A stretch of DNA of 14,051 nt from Oscillospiraceae bacterium (GTDB lineage Bacteria > Bacillota > Clostridia > Oscillospirales > Ruminococcaceae), in contig JAFLUJ010000001.1 of the NCBI GenBank assembly GCA_022511485.1, positions 1-14,051 on the forward strand, in the 5' to 3' direction. Below the pieces are notes generated by a model, which was not told where the DNA came from, ran no database searches, and saw nothing but the letters and a program-made list of their open reading frames with translations. Positions 7,597 through 13,830 of this stretch are shown here, one piece after another (the stretch's first letter is position 1; the number at the start of each line of letters is the position of its first letter). The position numbers and the translations under genes were made by a program.

Positions 7597-7613
7597 GATA
7601 CATAGTATATATC
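7597..7613. promoter_or_regulatory. Candidate operator palindrome upstream of XRE gene
   Basis: GATACATAGTATATATC is an odd-length dyad centred on 7605, with 7 of 8 symmetric pairs complementary; flanking T7596/A7614 also pair. It lies 29 bases upstream of the XRE start and 37 bases from the SLOG -35 box. Its placement and symmetry suit an XRE dimer site. Some AT-rich palindromes occur by chance, so it remains a candidate. Confidence 0.45.
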
Positions 7614-7649
7614 ATTATGGGAAAAAATACTGCTTTATTTATAAAGCTA

Positions 7650-7678
7650 TTGACTAATATATAAATTAATAGTATAAT
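7650..7678 (+). promoter_or_regulatory. Promoter of the SLOG-family gene
   Basis: TTGACT (7650-7655), a 17-base spacer and TATAAT (7673-7678) lie 65 bases upstream of the start at 7744. Confidence 0.75.
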
Positions 7679-7743
7679 ATTATTGTAAAATACTTATTAT
7701 TTAATTTATTTGCTTACTACAACATAAAAAGGAGATGTAAAAA

Positions 7744-8232
7744 ATGGAAAATAGATCCTGCTTTTTTACCGGGCACAGAAACGCCCCTTTTGATACATTG
7801 CTTATTGTAAAGACAGGTCATGTTATTATTGATTTGATTGAAAATGGAGTTACAGATTTTTACGCCGGAGGCGCAGTGGGCTTTGATACATTTTGCGAAA
7901 AGCTTGTAATAAGCTTAAAAAGAAAATATACACACATCAAGCTACATCTTATTCTTCCCTGTTCTCCCGAAATTCAGACCGCCAAATGGAATGACAAACA
8001 AAAAGAAGAATATAATAAAATATTAAATGGAGCTGATGATAAAGAAATAATATCCGAGAACTACAGTAAAGACTGTATGAAAAAAAGGAATGCCAAACTT
8101 GCCTCACTCGGAGATATATGTCTTTGTTATTTCAATGAAAACGATTCCCGCAGCGGAACAGGACAAACCGTCCGCATGGCACAGAAATCCAAAAAAAGAA
8201 TCATTAATATGTACAATTATTCCGAAGAGTAA
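7744..8232 (+). CDS. SLOG (DUF1273/YpsA-like) family protein
   Basis: Predicted 162-residue cytoplasmic protein with a single Rossmann-like SLOG domain. Diagnostic segments are CFFTGHRNAPF (6-16), FYAGGAVGFDTFCEKLV (39-55), LILPC (69-73), an RNAKLASLGDICLCYF strand (115-130) and the nucleotide-binding SGTGQTVRMA loop (137-146). SLOG proteins bind or cleave nucleotide ligands, and some serve in defence or stress signalling; the exact ligand here is unknown. The start has AAGGAGATG about 6 bases upstream and a clear promoter. The gene is AT-rich by eye compared with its GH43 and aspS neighbours. It is divergent from an XRE regulator, and the two form an isolated block between terminators, suggesting an acquired cassette. 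Confidence 0.85.
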   Translation: MENRSCFFTGHRNAPFDTLLIVKTGHVIIDLIENGVTDFYAGGAVGFDTFCEKLVISLKRKYTHIKLHLILPCSPEIQTAKWNDKQKEEYNKILNGADDKEIISENYSKDCMKKRNAKLASLGDICLCYFNENDSRSGTGQTVRMAQKSKKRIINMYNYSEE

Positions 8233-8235
8233 AAA

Positions 8236-8272
8236 ACCTCCCCCTGTTCAATTATCGCAAACAGGGGGAGGT
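8236..8272 (-). terminator. Terminator between convergent SLOG and DUF4230 genes
   Basis: ACCTCCCCCTGTT (8236-8248) and AACAGGGGGAGGT (8260-8272) form a perfect 13-bp stem with an 11-base loop. On the minus strand the hairpin is followed by a T run (complement of A8231-8235), an ideal tail for the DUF4230 gene. The plus-strand tail is CAATTCCC, so it is weaker for the SLOG gene. The core stem is nearly the same as that of the aspS terminator. Confidence 0.85.
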
Positions 8273-8294
8273 CAATTCCCGAATATGACCCGAT

Positions 8295-8993
8295 TTATGC
8301 TTCTGGTTTTGCCACTTTAAAAGTAACTTTGTACTCGCTTGTCAGTTCAGATGTATAGAGAAGATTCCGCAGAACATTTTCAGCGTTATTGGATACATTA
8401 TCGTAGAAGCCGTCCCTGTTCTTCAGATCGTCCTCCTGCATCTGTTTCAGTTCGTCGATTCTATATGTTATCTCCTCAGGAGATATGGATGTGAAAATAG
8501 AATTTTTAACATCGTAATATTTAAAGCTTGAAGTATCCAGTTCATTTGATATGATCTTCGGATAGGGCAGGGTTATATGTATGGTTTTCTTTTCGTTGTC
8601 GATCTCGTCATATACAATATCGGACAGATCAATTCCCGCACTGATAACTCCGTCATAAGTAAAGACCGTCTGGTAAGTGGTGAGAGGGACTTTCATTCCG
8701 AAAAGCTCACGGTATTTTTCCAGATCGGCAGCATTTGTATAGTAGTATTTCAAGGTTACTAATTCGCTTGCGGAAGCAAAAAGCTCATCCAGATTTTCCT
8801 CTCTGAGAACGGTTTTTTCCGGCATGACATCATTAATAAAATTTCCGCCCTCAGACTGATTTTCTATTGCGCTACTTAAAACATCCTTTACCGATTCTGT
8901 TTTTTTCTGCATTATATTTACCACTATGAAGCTGCAAATTATACTGACGGCAGCACAGGAAATTATCAAAACAGCTATCCATTTCTTTTTCAT
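8295..8993 (-). CDS. DUF4230 domain-containing membrane protein
   Basis: Predicted 232-residue protein of unknown function with one N-terminal membrane segment (about 7-28) and the rest outside. A DUF4230-like domain covers about 75-228: ELVTLKYYYTNAAD, then TTYQTVFTYDGVISAGIDLSDI (105-126) and KKTIHITLPYPKIISNELD (135-153), ending in a helical part with DELKQMQEDDLKNRDGF. AGGAGG sits 8 bases upstream of the ATG at 8993. The gene has its own promoter (9024-9053) and terminator (8236-8272), so it is monocistronic. Family members are widespread in Clostridia without an assigned role. Confidence 0.85.
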   Translation of the reverse strand: MKKKWIAVLIISCAAVSIICSFIVVNIMQKKTESVKDVLSSAIENQSEGGNFINDVMPEKTVLREENLDELFASASELVTLKYYYTNAADLEKYRELFGMKVPLTTYQTVFTYDGVISAGIDLSDIVYDEIDNEKKTIHITLPYPKIISNELDTSSFKYYDVKNSIFTSISPEEITYRIDELKQMQEDDLKNRDGFYDNVSNNAENVLRNLLYTSELTSEYKVTFKVAKPEA

Positions 8994-9008
8994 AGGCTAC
9001 CTCCTGAC

Positions 9009-9022
9009 ATCTTATTTAAGAT
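9009..9022. promoter_or_regulatory. Palindrome at the DUF4230 transcription start
   Basis: ATCTTATTTAAGAT is a perfect 6-bp inverted repeat around a TT centre. It covers the expected transcription start, about 7 bases downstream of the -10 box. It could be an operator or a small 5' RNA hairpin. Confidence 0.4.
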
Positions 9023-9023
9023 A

Positions 9024-9053
9024 ATTATAACATATTTCAAAAAGGACTGTCAA
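9024..9053 (-). promoter_or_regulatory. Promoter of the DUF4230 gene
   Basis: On the minus strand, TTGACA (9053-9048) and TATAAT (9029-9024) are perfect consensus boxes 18 bases apart, 31 bases upstream of the start at 8993. Confidence 0.85.
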
Positions 9054-9077
9054 TACGAAATCTCTGCGAACACAAAT

Positions 9078-9109
9078 CTCCCCCTGTCGATTCCAACTAA
9101 CAGGGGGAG
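9078..9109 (-). terminator. Terminator of aspS
   Basis: CTCCCCCTGT (9078-9087) and ACAGGGGGAG (9100-9109) form a perfect 10-bp stem with a 12-base loop, five bases beyond the aspS stop. The minus-strand tail ATTTGTGTTC is only moderately T-rich. The stem is the same core as the hairpin at 8236-8272. Confidence 0.75.
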
Positions 9110-9114
9110 TAAAA

Positions 9115-10893
9115 TCATTCTTCCTTTGCTGTGACCGCAATACCAAGAACATCAAGACTGTCCTTATCAACAGGCGAGGGACAGGATGACATAAGCTCGG
9201 AAGCATTCTGCACCTTGGGAAATGCAGTAACATCACGGAGGCTGTCCGCTCCGCACATTATCATTGCCAGACGGTCAAGACCGATACCCATACCGCCGTG
9301 AGGAGCTGCGCCGTATTTGTACGCATCCACAAGGAAACCGAATTTGGCTTCGATCTCCTCATCGGTAAGTCCCAGAGCCTTGAACATCCTCTGCTGGAGC
9401 TCGTAATCGGTAATACGTATTGAACCGCTGGAAAGCTCCGTACCGTTCAGAACAAGATCATATGCCTTTGCAAATACCTTTTCGGGAGCATTGTCAAGAT
9501 ACTGGAGACACTCGTCCATAGGCATCGTAAAGGGATGGTGCATAGCAAGCCACTCTCCGCTTTCCTCGTCGTACTCAAAGAAAGGAAACTCTGTTATCCA
9601 CAGGAAATTGAATTTACCCTCCGGAATGATGTCCAGCTGCTTTGCCACCTGCAAACGAAGCGCACCCAGTGTGGGCAGCGTAACGCTGTTTTTGTCTGCA
9701 ACGATGAGAACAACGTCTCCCTTTTCTGCACCGAGAGAAGCAAGGATCTTTTCAAGCTCTCCCTCTGCCATGAATTTTCCGAAGGAGCAGCTTGGAGCGT
9801 CCTCAACCCAGCGGACATATGCAAGACCCTTTGCGCCGATCCCGCGAACGTATTCCGTCAGCTTGTCGATCTCTTTTCTTGTGAGGACGGACGCCCCATT
9901 CTTTGCAACGATAGCTCTTACCGAACCTCCCGCTTCAATGGCGGAGGTGAACACTCCGAAGCCGCAGTCTTTTACAAACTCGGAAATATCCTGTATCTCC
10001 ATTTCAAAACGAGTGTCCGGCTTGTCCGAACCGTAACGGTTCATTGCCTCGGTATAGGTAAGCTTGGGCAGCGGCGTGGGAATGTCAGTATCAAGGACTT
10101 CCTTAAAAAGTCTCTTTATAAATCCCTCTGCCATTTCCATGATGTCCTCAGCTTCCACAAAGGACATTTCAAGGTCGATCTGCGTGAACTCCGGCTGTCT
10201 GTCAGCACGTAAGTCCTCATCACGGAAGCATCTTGCAAGCTGGATGTAGCGATCAAATCCGGAGATCATAAGCAGCTGCTTGTATATCTGGGGAGACTGG
10301 GGCAGCGCATAGAATTTTCCCGGATGAACTCTGGACGGAACAAGGTAGTCTCTTGCACCCTCCGGAGTGGACTTTATCATCATAGGAGTTTCGATTTCAA
10401 TAAAACCATTCTCGTAAAAATAATCACGTGCGACCTTTGCAATCTTGCTTCTTCTTATGATATTATCCTGGAGAGTTTTTCTTCTAAGGTCAAGATAACG
10501 GTATCTGAGACGAAGCTCCTCGTTTGTGTTTGTGTTGTCCACGATCTCAAAGGGAGGGGTCTGTGCCTTTGCAAGGATACGCAGATCGTCCACAAAGATC
10601 TCCACACGTCCTGTTGCAATTTTATCGTTAATGCTTTCACGCTCACGGACAACTCCCTTTGCCATCAAAACATATTCAGAATGACATGAGGAAGCCTTCT
10701 CAAAAATCTCCTTATCGGAGGTCTCGTCAAAGGTGAGCTGTACAACGCCTGTCCTGTCACGGAGAACAATAAAAATAATACCTCCCTTGTCACGGACGGT
10801 GTCAACATAGCCACCCACAGTGACGGTTTGACCTGCTTCAAGCACCTCCCCGCAGTAATGTGTTCTTTTAAGTCCTTTCATATTTTCAGCCAT
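9115..10893 (-). CDS. aspS: Aspartyl-tRNA synthetase
   Basis: Class IIb synthetase of 592 residues, the normal bacterial length, which charges tRNA-Asp. An N-terminal OB-fold anticodon-binding domain lies at about 20-105. The catalytic core contains RYRYLDLRR (130-138), the bacterial QSPQIYKQLLM signature (199-209), motif 2 FRDEDLRADRQPEFTQ (223-238) and motif 3 GIGLDR (536-541). A bacterial GAD insertion domain lies between motifs 2 and 3. The Met at 10893 is used because AAAGGAG precedes it. The frame stays open upstream through the repeat at 10939-11077, but that extension is not family sequence. Whether the enzyme also charges tRNA-Asn cannot be read here. It follows hisS across a 313-base gap, and a terminator follows it. 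Confidence 0.97.
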   Translation of the reverse strand: MAENMKGLKRTHYCGEVLEAGQTVTVGGYVDTVRDKGGIIFIVLRDRTGVVQLTFDETSDKEIFEKASSCHSEYVLMAKGVVRERESINDKIATGRVEIFVDDLRILAKAQTPPFEIVDNTNTNEELRLRYRYLDLRRKTLQDNIIRRSKIAKVARDYFYENGFIEIETPMMIKSTPEGARDYLVPSRVHPGKFYALPQSPQIYKQLLMISGFDRYIQLARCFRDEDLRADRQPEFTQIDLEMSFVEAEDIMEMAEGFIKRLFKEVLDTDIPTPLPKLTYTEAMNRYGSDKPDTRFEMEIQDISEFVKDCGFGVFTSAIEAGGSVRAIVAKNGASVLTRKEIDKLTEYVRGIGAKGLAYVRWVEDAPSCSFGKFMAEGELEKILASLGAEKGDVVLIVADKNSVTLPTLGALRLQVAKQLDIIPEGKFNFLWITEFPFFEYDEESGEWLAMHHPFTMPMDECLQYLDNAPEKVFAKAYDLVLNGTELSSGSIRITDYELQQRMFKALGLTDEEIEAKFGFLVDAYKYGAAPHGGMGIGLDRLAMIMCGADSLRDVTAFPKVQNASELMSSCPSPVDKDSLDVLGIAVTAKEE

Positions 10894-10938
10894 TTTATTT
10901 TTCTCCTTTCGGTTATTGTTTAATGTTGCGTAAACGCA

Positions 10939-11077
10939 TTTCGATTTTCGCAAAGCGAAAATCGTCCGGCTGGTCCAGCGCAGCCCCGCGCTGGCGAGGG
11001 TCAAGGGGCGAGCAGCCCCTTGCCGCGCTCCGCAGAGCGCGGAACTCTCCCTTTCCAAAAACGGAGAGGGTGGTGAG
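10939..11077 (-). repeat. GC-rich multi-hairpin dispersed repeat, copy 2 (inverted)
   Basis: The reverse complement matches positions 1-139 over all 139 bases, with 17 mismatches and no gap. The four stems are conserved without any change (10942-10964, 10975-10994, 11002-11022, 11024-11041). Differences fall in loops, linkers and a divergent decamer (11048-11057). The 3-base loop of the CGATTTTCGC stem is TTT when read in the copy 1 orientation, against AAA in copy 1. The copy lies 45 bases upstream of the aspS start, inside its leader if transcription enters from hisS. Confidence 0.85.
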
Positions 11078-11125
11078 AACCGGCGATAGCCGGTTCGAGG
11101 CGGGGCGAACAAGACCGCCCCGCCT
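11077..11125. repeat. Two hairpins adjoining the repeat
   Basis: GAACCGGC (11077-11084) pairs with GCCGGTTC (11089-11096) around a GATA loop, and AGGCGGGGCG (11098-11107) pairs with CGCCCCGCCT (11116-11125) around 8 bases. They abut the copy 2 boundary and may belong to a longer version of the same element, whose counterpart beyond copy 1 would lie outside the window. Confidence 0.6.
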
Positions 11126-11152
11126 TGTAAATCAATACGAAAATATTAAACC

Positions 11153-11181
11153 TTGAAAACAGTCCGGTGGACTGTTTTCAA
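11153..11181 (-). terminator. Perfect 13-bp hairpin after hisS
   Basis: TTGAAAACAGTCC (11153-11165) and GGACTGTTTTCAA (11169-11181) pair perfectly around a 3-base loop. On the minus strand it starts 25 bases after the hisS stop and is followed by GGTTTAATATTTTCG, a moderately T-rich tail. It could be the hisS terminator, an attenuating hairpin before aspS, or an end piece of the repeat. Confidence 0.6.
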
Positions 11182-11206
11182 CAGAAGCAACCATGTTCCA
11201 TTTTTG

Positions 11207-12529
11207 TTATTCTCCTAAAATATCCCCACTGAACATCTCTGCAACAATGCTGTTGGAAAATTCATCAATAAATTTGTCCCCCAGAGAAATATTCGTCTGC
11301 TCTCCGGAATCCATATTTTTCAGCTTCGCCGCACCTGTCTCAAGCTCGTTATCGCCCAGAACCAGAGTGAAGGTCGCCCCGATCTTATTTGCATATTTCA
11401 TCTGCGGCTTAAGACCTCTGTTCATGGTGTCGAACTCTACAAAATATCCCTCACTGCGGAGAGCGTTTGCAAGGACAGCTGCCTTTTTCTGAGCTGCCTC
11501 TCCCATGGACGCAATGTAAAGATCGCACTTCTTAGCCGGGACAAATTCCGAGCCTGCCGCTTCCATGGTCATGATGATCCTTTCAAGACCCATTGCAAAT
11601 CCCAGAGCCGGCAGAGGATTTCCTCCAAGCTGTTCAATAAGACCGTCATAACGTCCGCCGCCGCATACAGTTCCCTGAGCGCCGATGTCCGTTGTTATGA
11701 ACTCGAACACCGTCTTTGTGTAGTAATCAAGACCCCGTACAATTTTCGGGTCAATACTGAATTTTATATCCATATCATCAAGATATTTTTTCAGCTTTTC
11801 AAAGTGATCCGAGCATTCATCGCAAAGGAAATCAAGAATTACGGGAGCGTCCTTTGCGATCCCCTGACAGATAGGACTTTTACAGTCCAGTATACGCATC
11901 GGATTTCTTTCCAGACGGTCAAGACAGGTGGGACAAAGCTCGTCCTTTCTGCCCTCGAAATATTTTTTCAGAGCCTTGTGATATTCTGCCCGACAGGTTG
12001 GACATCCTATTGAATTTATAAAAAGCTCCACATTTTCAAGACCCAGTCTGCCCAGCAGAGATTTCGCCAGAGCGATGACCTCAGCATCAGCGGAAGCATC
12101 CGCAGAGCCGTACATCTCCGCACCGAACTGGTGGAACTCCCGAAGCCTTCCTGCCTGTGGTTTTTCGTGACGGAAACAGGAGATCATATAATAAACCTTC
12201 TGTGGGAGAGCTTCGTTCAGCAGACCGTTTTCAATTGCCGCCCTTGCCGCTCCCGCAGTGCCCTCCGGACGGAGAGTAAAGTCGTCGGGATCCTTTCCGT
12301 TGGCAGGACTTTTAGCAGTGACGCTGTACATTTCTTTTTGCACCACGTCGGTGGTGTCCCCCACGCTTCTTTTAAAAAGGGCAGTATTTTCAAAGGTAGG
12401 GAAGCGGATCTCTTTGAACCCGAAGCACTCCGCAGTTTCCGCAGCGCACCGCTCTACCGTCTGCCACTTGTAGACCTCTGCGGGGACAACGTCCTGTGTT
12501 CCCTTTGGTCTGTTCGTAATAACTGACAT
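11207..12529 (-). CDS. hisS: Histidyl-tRNA synthetase
   Basis: Class IIa synthetase of 440 residues charging tRNA-His. It begins RPKGTQDVVP (7-16), and motif 2 is YMISCFRHEKPQAGRLREFHQFG (114-136). The HisRS-specific RGLDYYTKTVFEF (265-277) and motif 3 GFAMGLERI (310-318) follow. An insertion at about 175-240 holds CPTC (176-179), CPTC (199-202), Cys216, Cys221 and CDEC (236-239), a Cys-rich variant common in Clostridia that may bind zinc; zinc is inferred. The C-terminal anticodon-binding domain is present (CDLYIASMGEAAQKKAAVLANALR). Start 12529 has AGAAGGAG about 9 bases upstream. It begins 21 bases after the Fn3/DUF5050 gene, so both should share the T-box transcript. Confidence 0.97.
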   Translation of the reverse strand: MSVITNRPKGTQDVVPAEVYKWQTVERCAAETAECFGFKEIRFPTFENTALFKRSVGDTTDVVQKEMYSVTAKSPANGKDPDDFTLRPEGTAGAARAAIENGLLNEALPQKVYYMISCFRHEKPQAGRLREFHQFGAEMYGSADASADAEVIALAKSLLGRLGLENVELFINSIGCPTCRAEYHKALKKYFEGRKDELCPTCLDRLERNPMRILDCKSPICQGIAKDAPVILDFLCDECSDHFEKLKKYLDDMDIKFSIDPKIVRGLDYYTKTVFEFITTDIGAQGTVCGGGRYDGLIEQLGGNPLPALGFAMGLERIIMTMEAAGSEFVPAKKCDLYIASMGEAAQKKAAVLANALRSEGYFVEFDTMNRGLKPQMKYANKIGATFTLVLGDNELETGAAKLKNMDSGEQTNISLGDKFIDEFSNSIVAEMFSGDILGE

Positions 12530-12550
12530 AATTTATTCTCCTTCTATTTT

Positions 12551-13804
12551 TTAATATTTCCACTCAAAAGGCTTATCACTCTTTGTCAGACCTGTGCCGT
12601 CGGTCTTAACGCGGTAATAGGATATAGGATTCACTTTGTCATATTGATCGTGCATATCATTATATTCATTAAAATAGATATAACCATTTACTATTTCAAA
12701 ATTATTGATATAAGTTGATTCTTCGAATATAGAATTCACCGCACCATTTTTCAATGATAATTTATATACTTTTCCTTTACCATAATCATCATAAAAATAA
12801 ACATCATCATTGTGTACATACATTTCACCAGATACTCCTACATGTTTATACATAATTTCTTGTTCCGTTCCGTCTGTCTTTACCCGGCACAGATATATGT
12901 TGTCCTTTCTATATACATTTCCTTTACCCCAACCAGATGGAACAGCATAATTGCTTATGTAGTATATATAACCATCATATACATCAAAACTGCTCGAAGG
13001 ATCAATTGGCTTATAAATGGTAGTTACTTCACCTGTTTTTAAGGATATTTTAAAAAATTCACCTTTATAATCAATATGCTCAAGATCCTCATCAGCCCAA
13101 TAAGATGAATGATATACATACATATGATCTTCATATATATCATATCTATATGATAGTCCTTCTCCTTCATAAAAGCCATCATATAATATTTCCCTGTCTC
13201 TTCCATCCTCCTTTATCCTTCCCAGACATTCATTTGATGGCAAATCGTAATATGCACCTGAAGGAAATTCGGTTACAAAATATATCCAACCATCATAAGA
13301 AAATATATTGTCTGCAAGACCTATTTCTTTCTGTGTTATTTTTTTAAATTTTTTCCTAACGCTATTATAGTTTTCTTTATAATATTCATATGTAATTTTA
13401 TTCGTATCGGGATCTTCACTACAGGTATGTGAGTAATACCATTCATTTGGCGTGGTAACATTTGTTCCCTTTGATTTCTTCCCGACAGTAATCTGTCCAT
13501 CTTTTTCGCTTACAGCAACAACCCTGAAAATATAATCAGTTTCTGCTTTAAGACCACTTATTTTTGTATTCGTTCCCTCAACGGACTTTTTATATTTGAC
13601 TGTCTTTCCTGTTTCGACATCAGTTCTGTAAATGTAGTAATAATCTGCACCCTCAACCTTGCTCCAGCGCAAAGCTATCTGGTCATAGTCAATAAGCTTA
13701 AACTGCACCGTGGGAGCTTTCAAAGACTCCGCTGCACATGCACAAACGGGAAATACCACCACCATAATTATCATGGAAAAAATAACTGCCAGTGTCCTTT
13801 TCAT
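12551..13804 (-). CDS. Secreted Fn3 plus DUF5050-like beta-propeller protein
   Basis: Predicted 417-residue exported protein of unknown function. The signal peptide (1-25) ends ACA-AES, a signal peptidase I type site. A fibronectin type III domain spans about 30-118 (LRWSKVEGADYYYIYRT, ISGLKAETDYIFRVVAVSE). The remainder holds five related units of roughly 45-53 residues with a Y-x-G-x-I-Y-F core at about 170, 225, 276, 332 and 372, each followed by a strand such as RIKEDGRDREILY or RVKTDGTEQEIMY, matching DUF5050-like propeller repeats. Start 13804 is chosen over an open frame to 13948, because AAAGGAG precedes it and the upstream part is the T-box. The gene is AT-rich by eye compared with hisS. 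It lies directly behind the T-box terminator and 21 bases before hisS, an unexpected place for a surface protein. Confidence 0.85.
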   Translation of the reverse strand: MKRTLAVIFSMIIMVVVFPVCACAAESLKAPTVQFKLIDYDQIALRWSKVEGADYYYIYRTDVETGKTVKYKKSVEGTNTKISGLKAETDYIFRVVAVSEKDGQITVGKKSKGTNVTTPNEWYYSHTCSEDPDTNKITYEYYKENYNSVRKKFKKITQKEIGLADNIFSYDGWIYFVTEFPSGAYYDLPSNECLGRIKEDGRDREILYDGFYEGEGLSYRYDIYEDHMYVYHSSYWADEDLEHIDYKGEFFKISLKTGEVTTIYKPIDPSSSFDVYDGYIYYISNYAVPSGWGKGNVYRKDNIYLCRVKTDGTEQEIMYKHVGVSGEMYVHNDDVYFYDDYGKGKVYKLSLKNGAVNSIFEESTYINNFEIVNGYIYFNEYNDMHDQYDKVNPISYYRVKTDGTGLTKSDKPFEWKY

Positions 13805-13830
13805 AATCAATACTCTCCTTTTTTCTAAAA

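Larger units (their letters stand above)
10894..11206. other. hisS-aspS intergenic region filled with hairpins
   Basis: This 313-base gap lies between the hisS stop and the aspS start. It holds, from the hisS side, a 13-bp hairpin (11153-11181), a 10-bp GC-rich hairpin (11098-11125), an 8-bp hairpin (11077-11096) and the repeat copy at 10939-11077. I found no convincing -35/-10 pair for aspS. Either aspS depends on read-through from the T-box transcript, or its promoter departs from consensus. Confidence 0.7.

Noticed and set aside
9491..10212. Plus-strand open frames opposite aspS
   Set aside because: They are antisense shadows of a strongly conserved gene, with low-complexity translations and no ribosome binding site.
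10894..11112. N-terminal extension of aspS by 73 residues through the repeat
   Set aside because: The extra residues are translated hairpin repeat, not AspRS sequence. The Met at 10893 has a proper ribosome binding site and gives the usual bacterial length.
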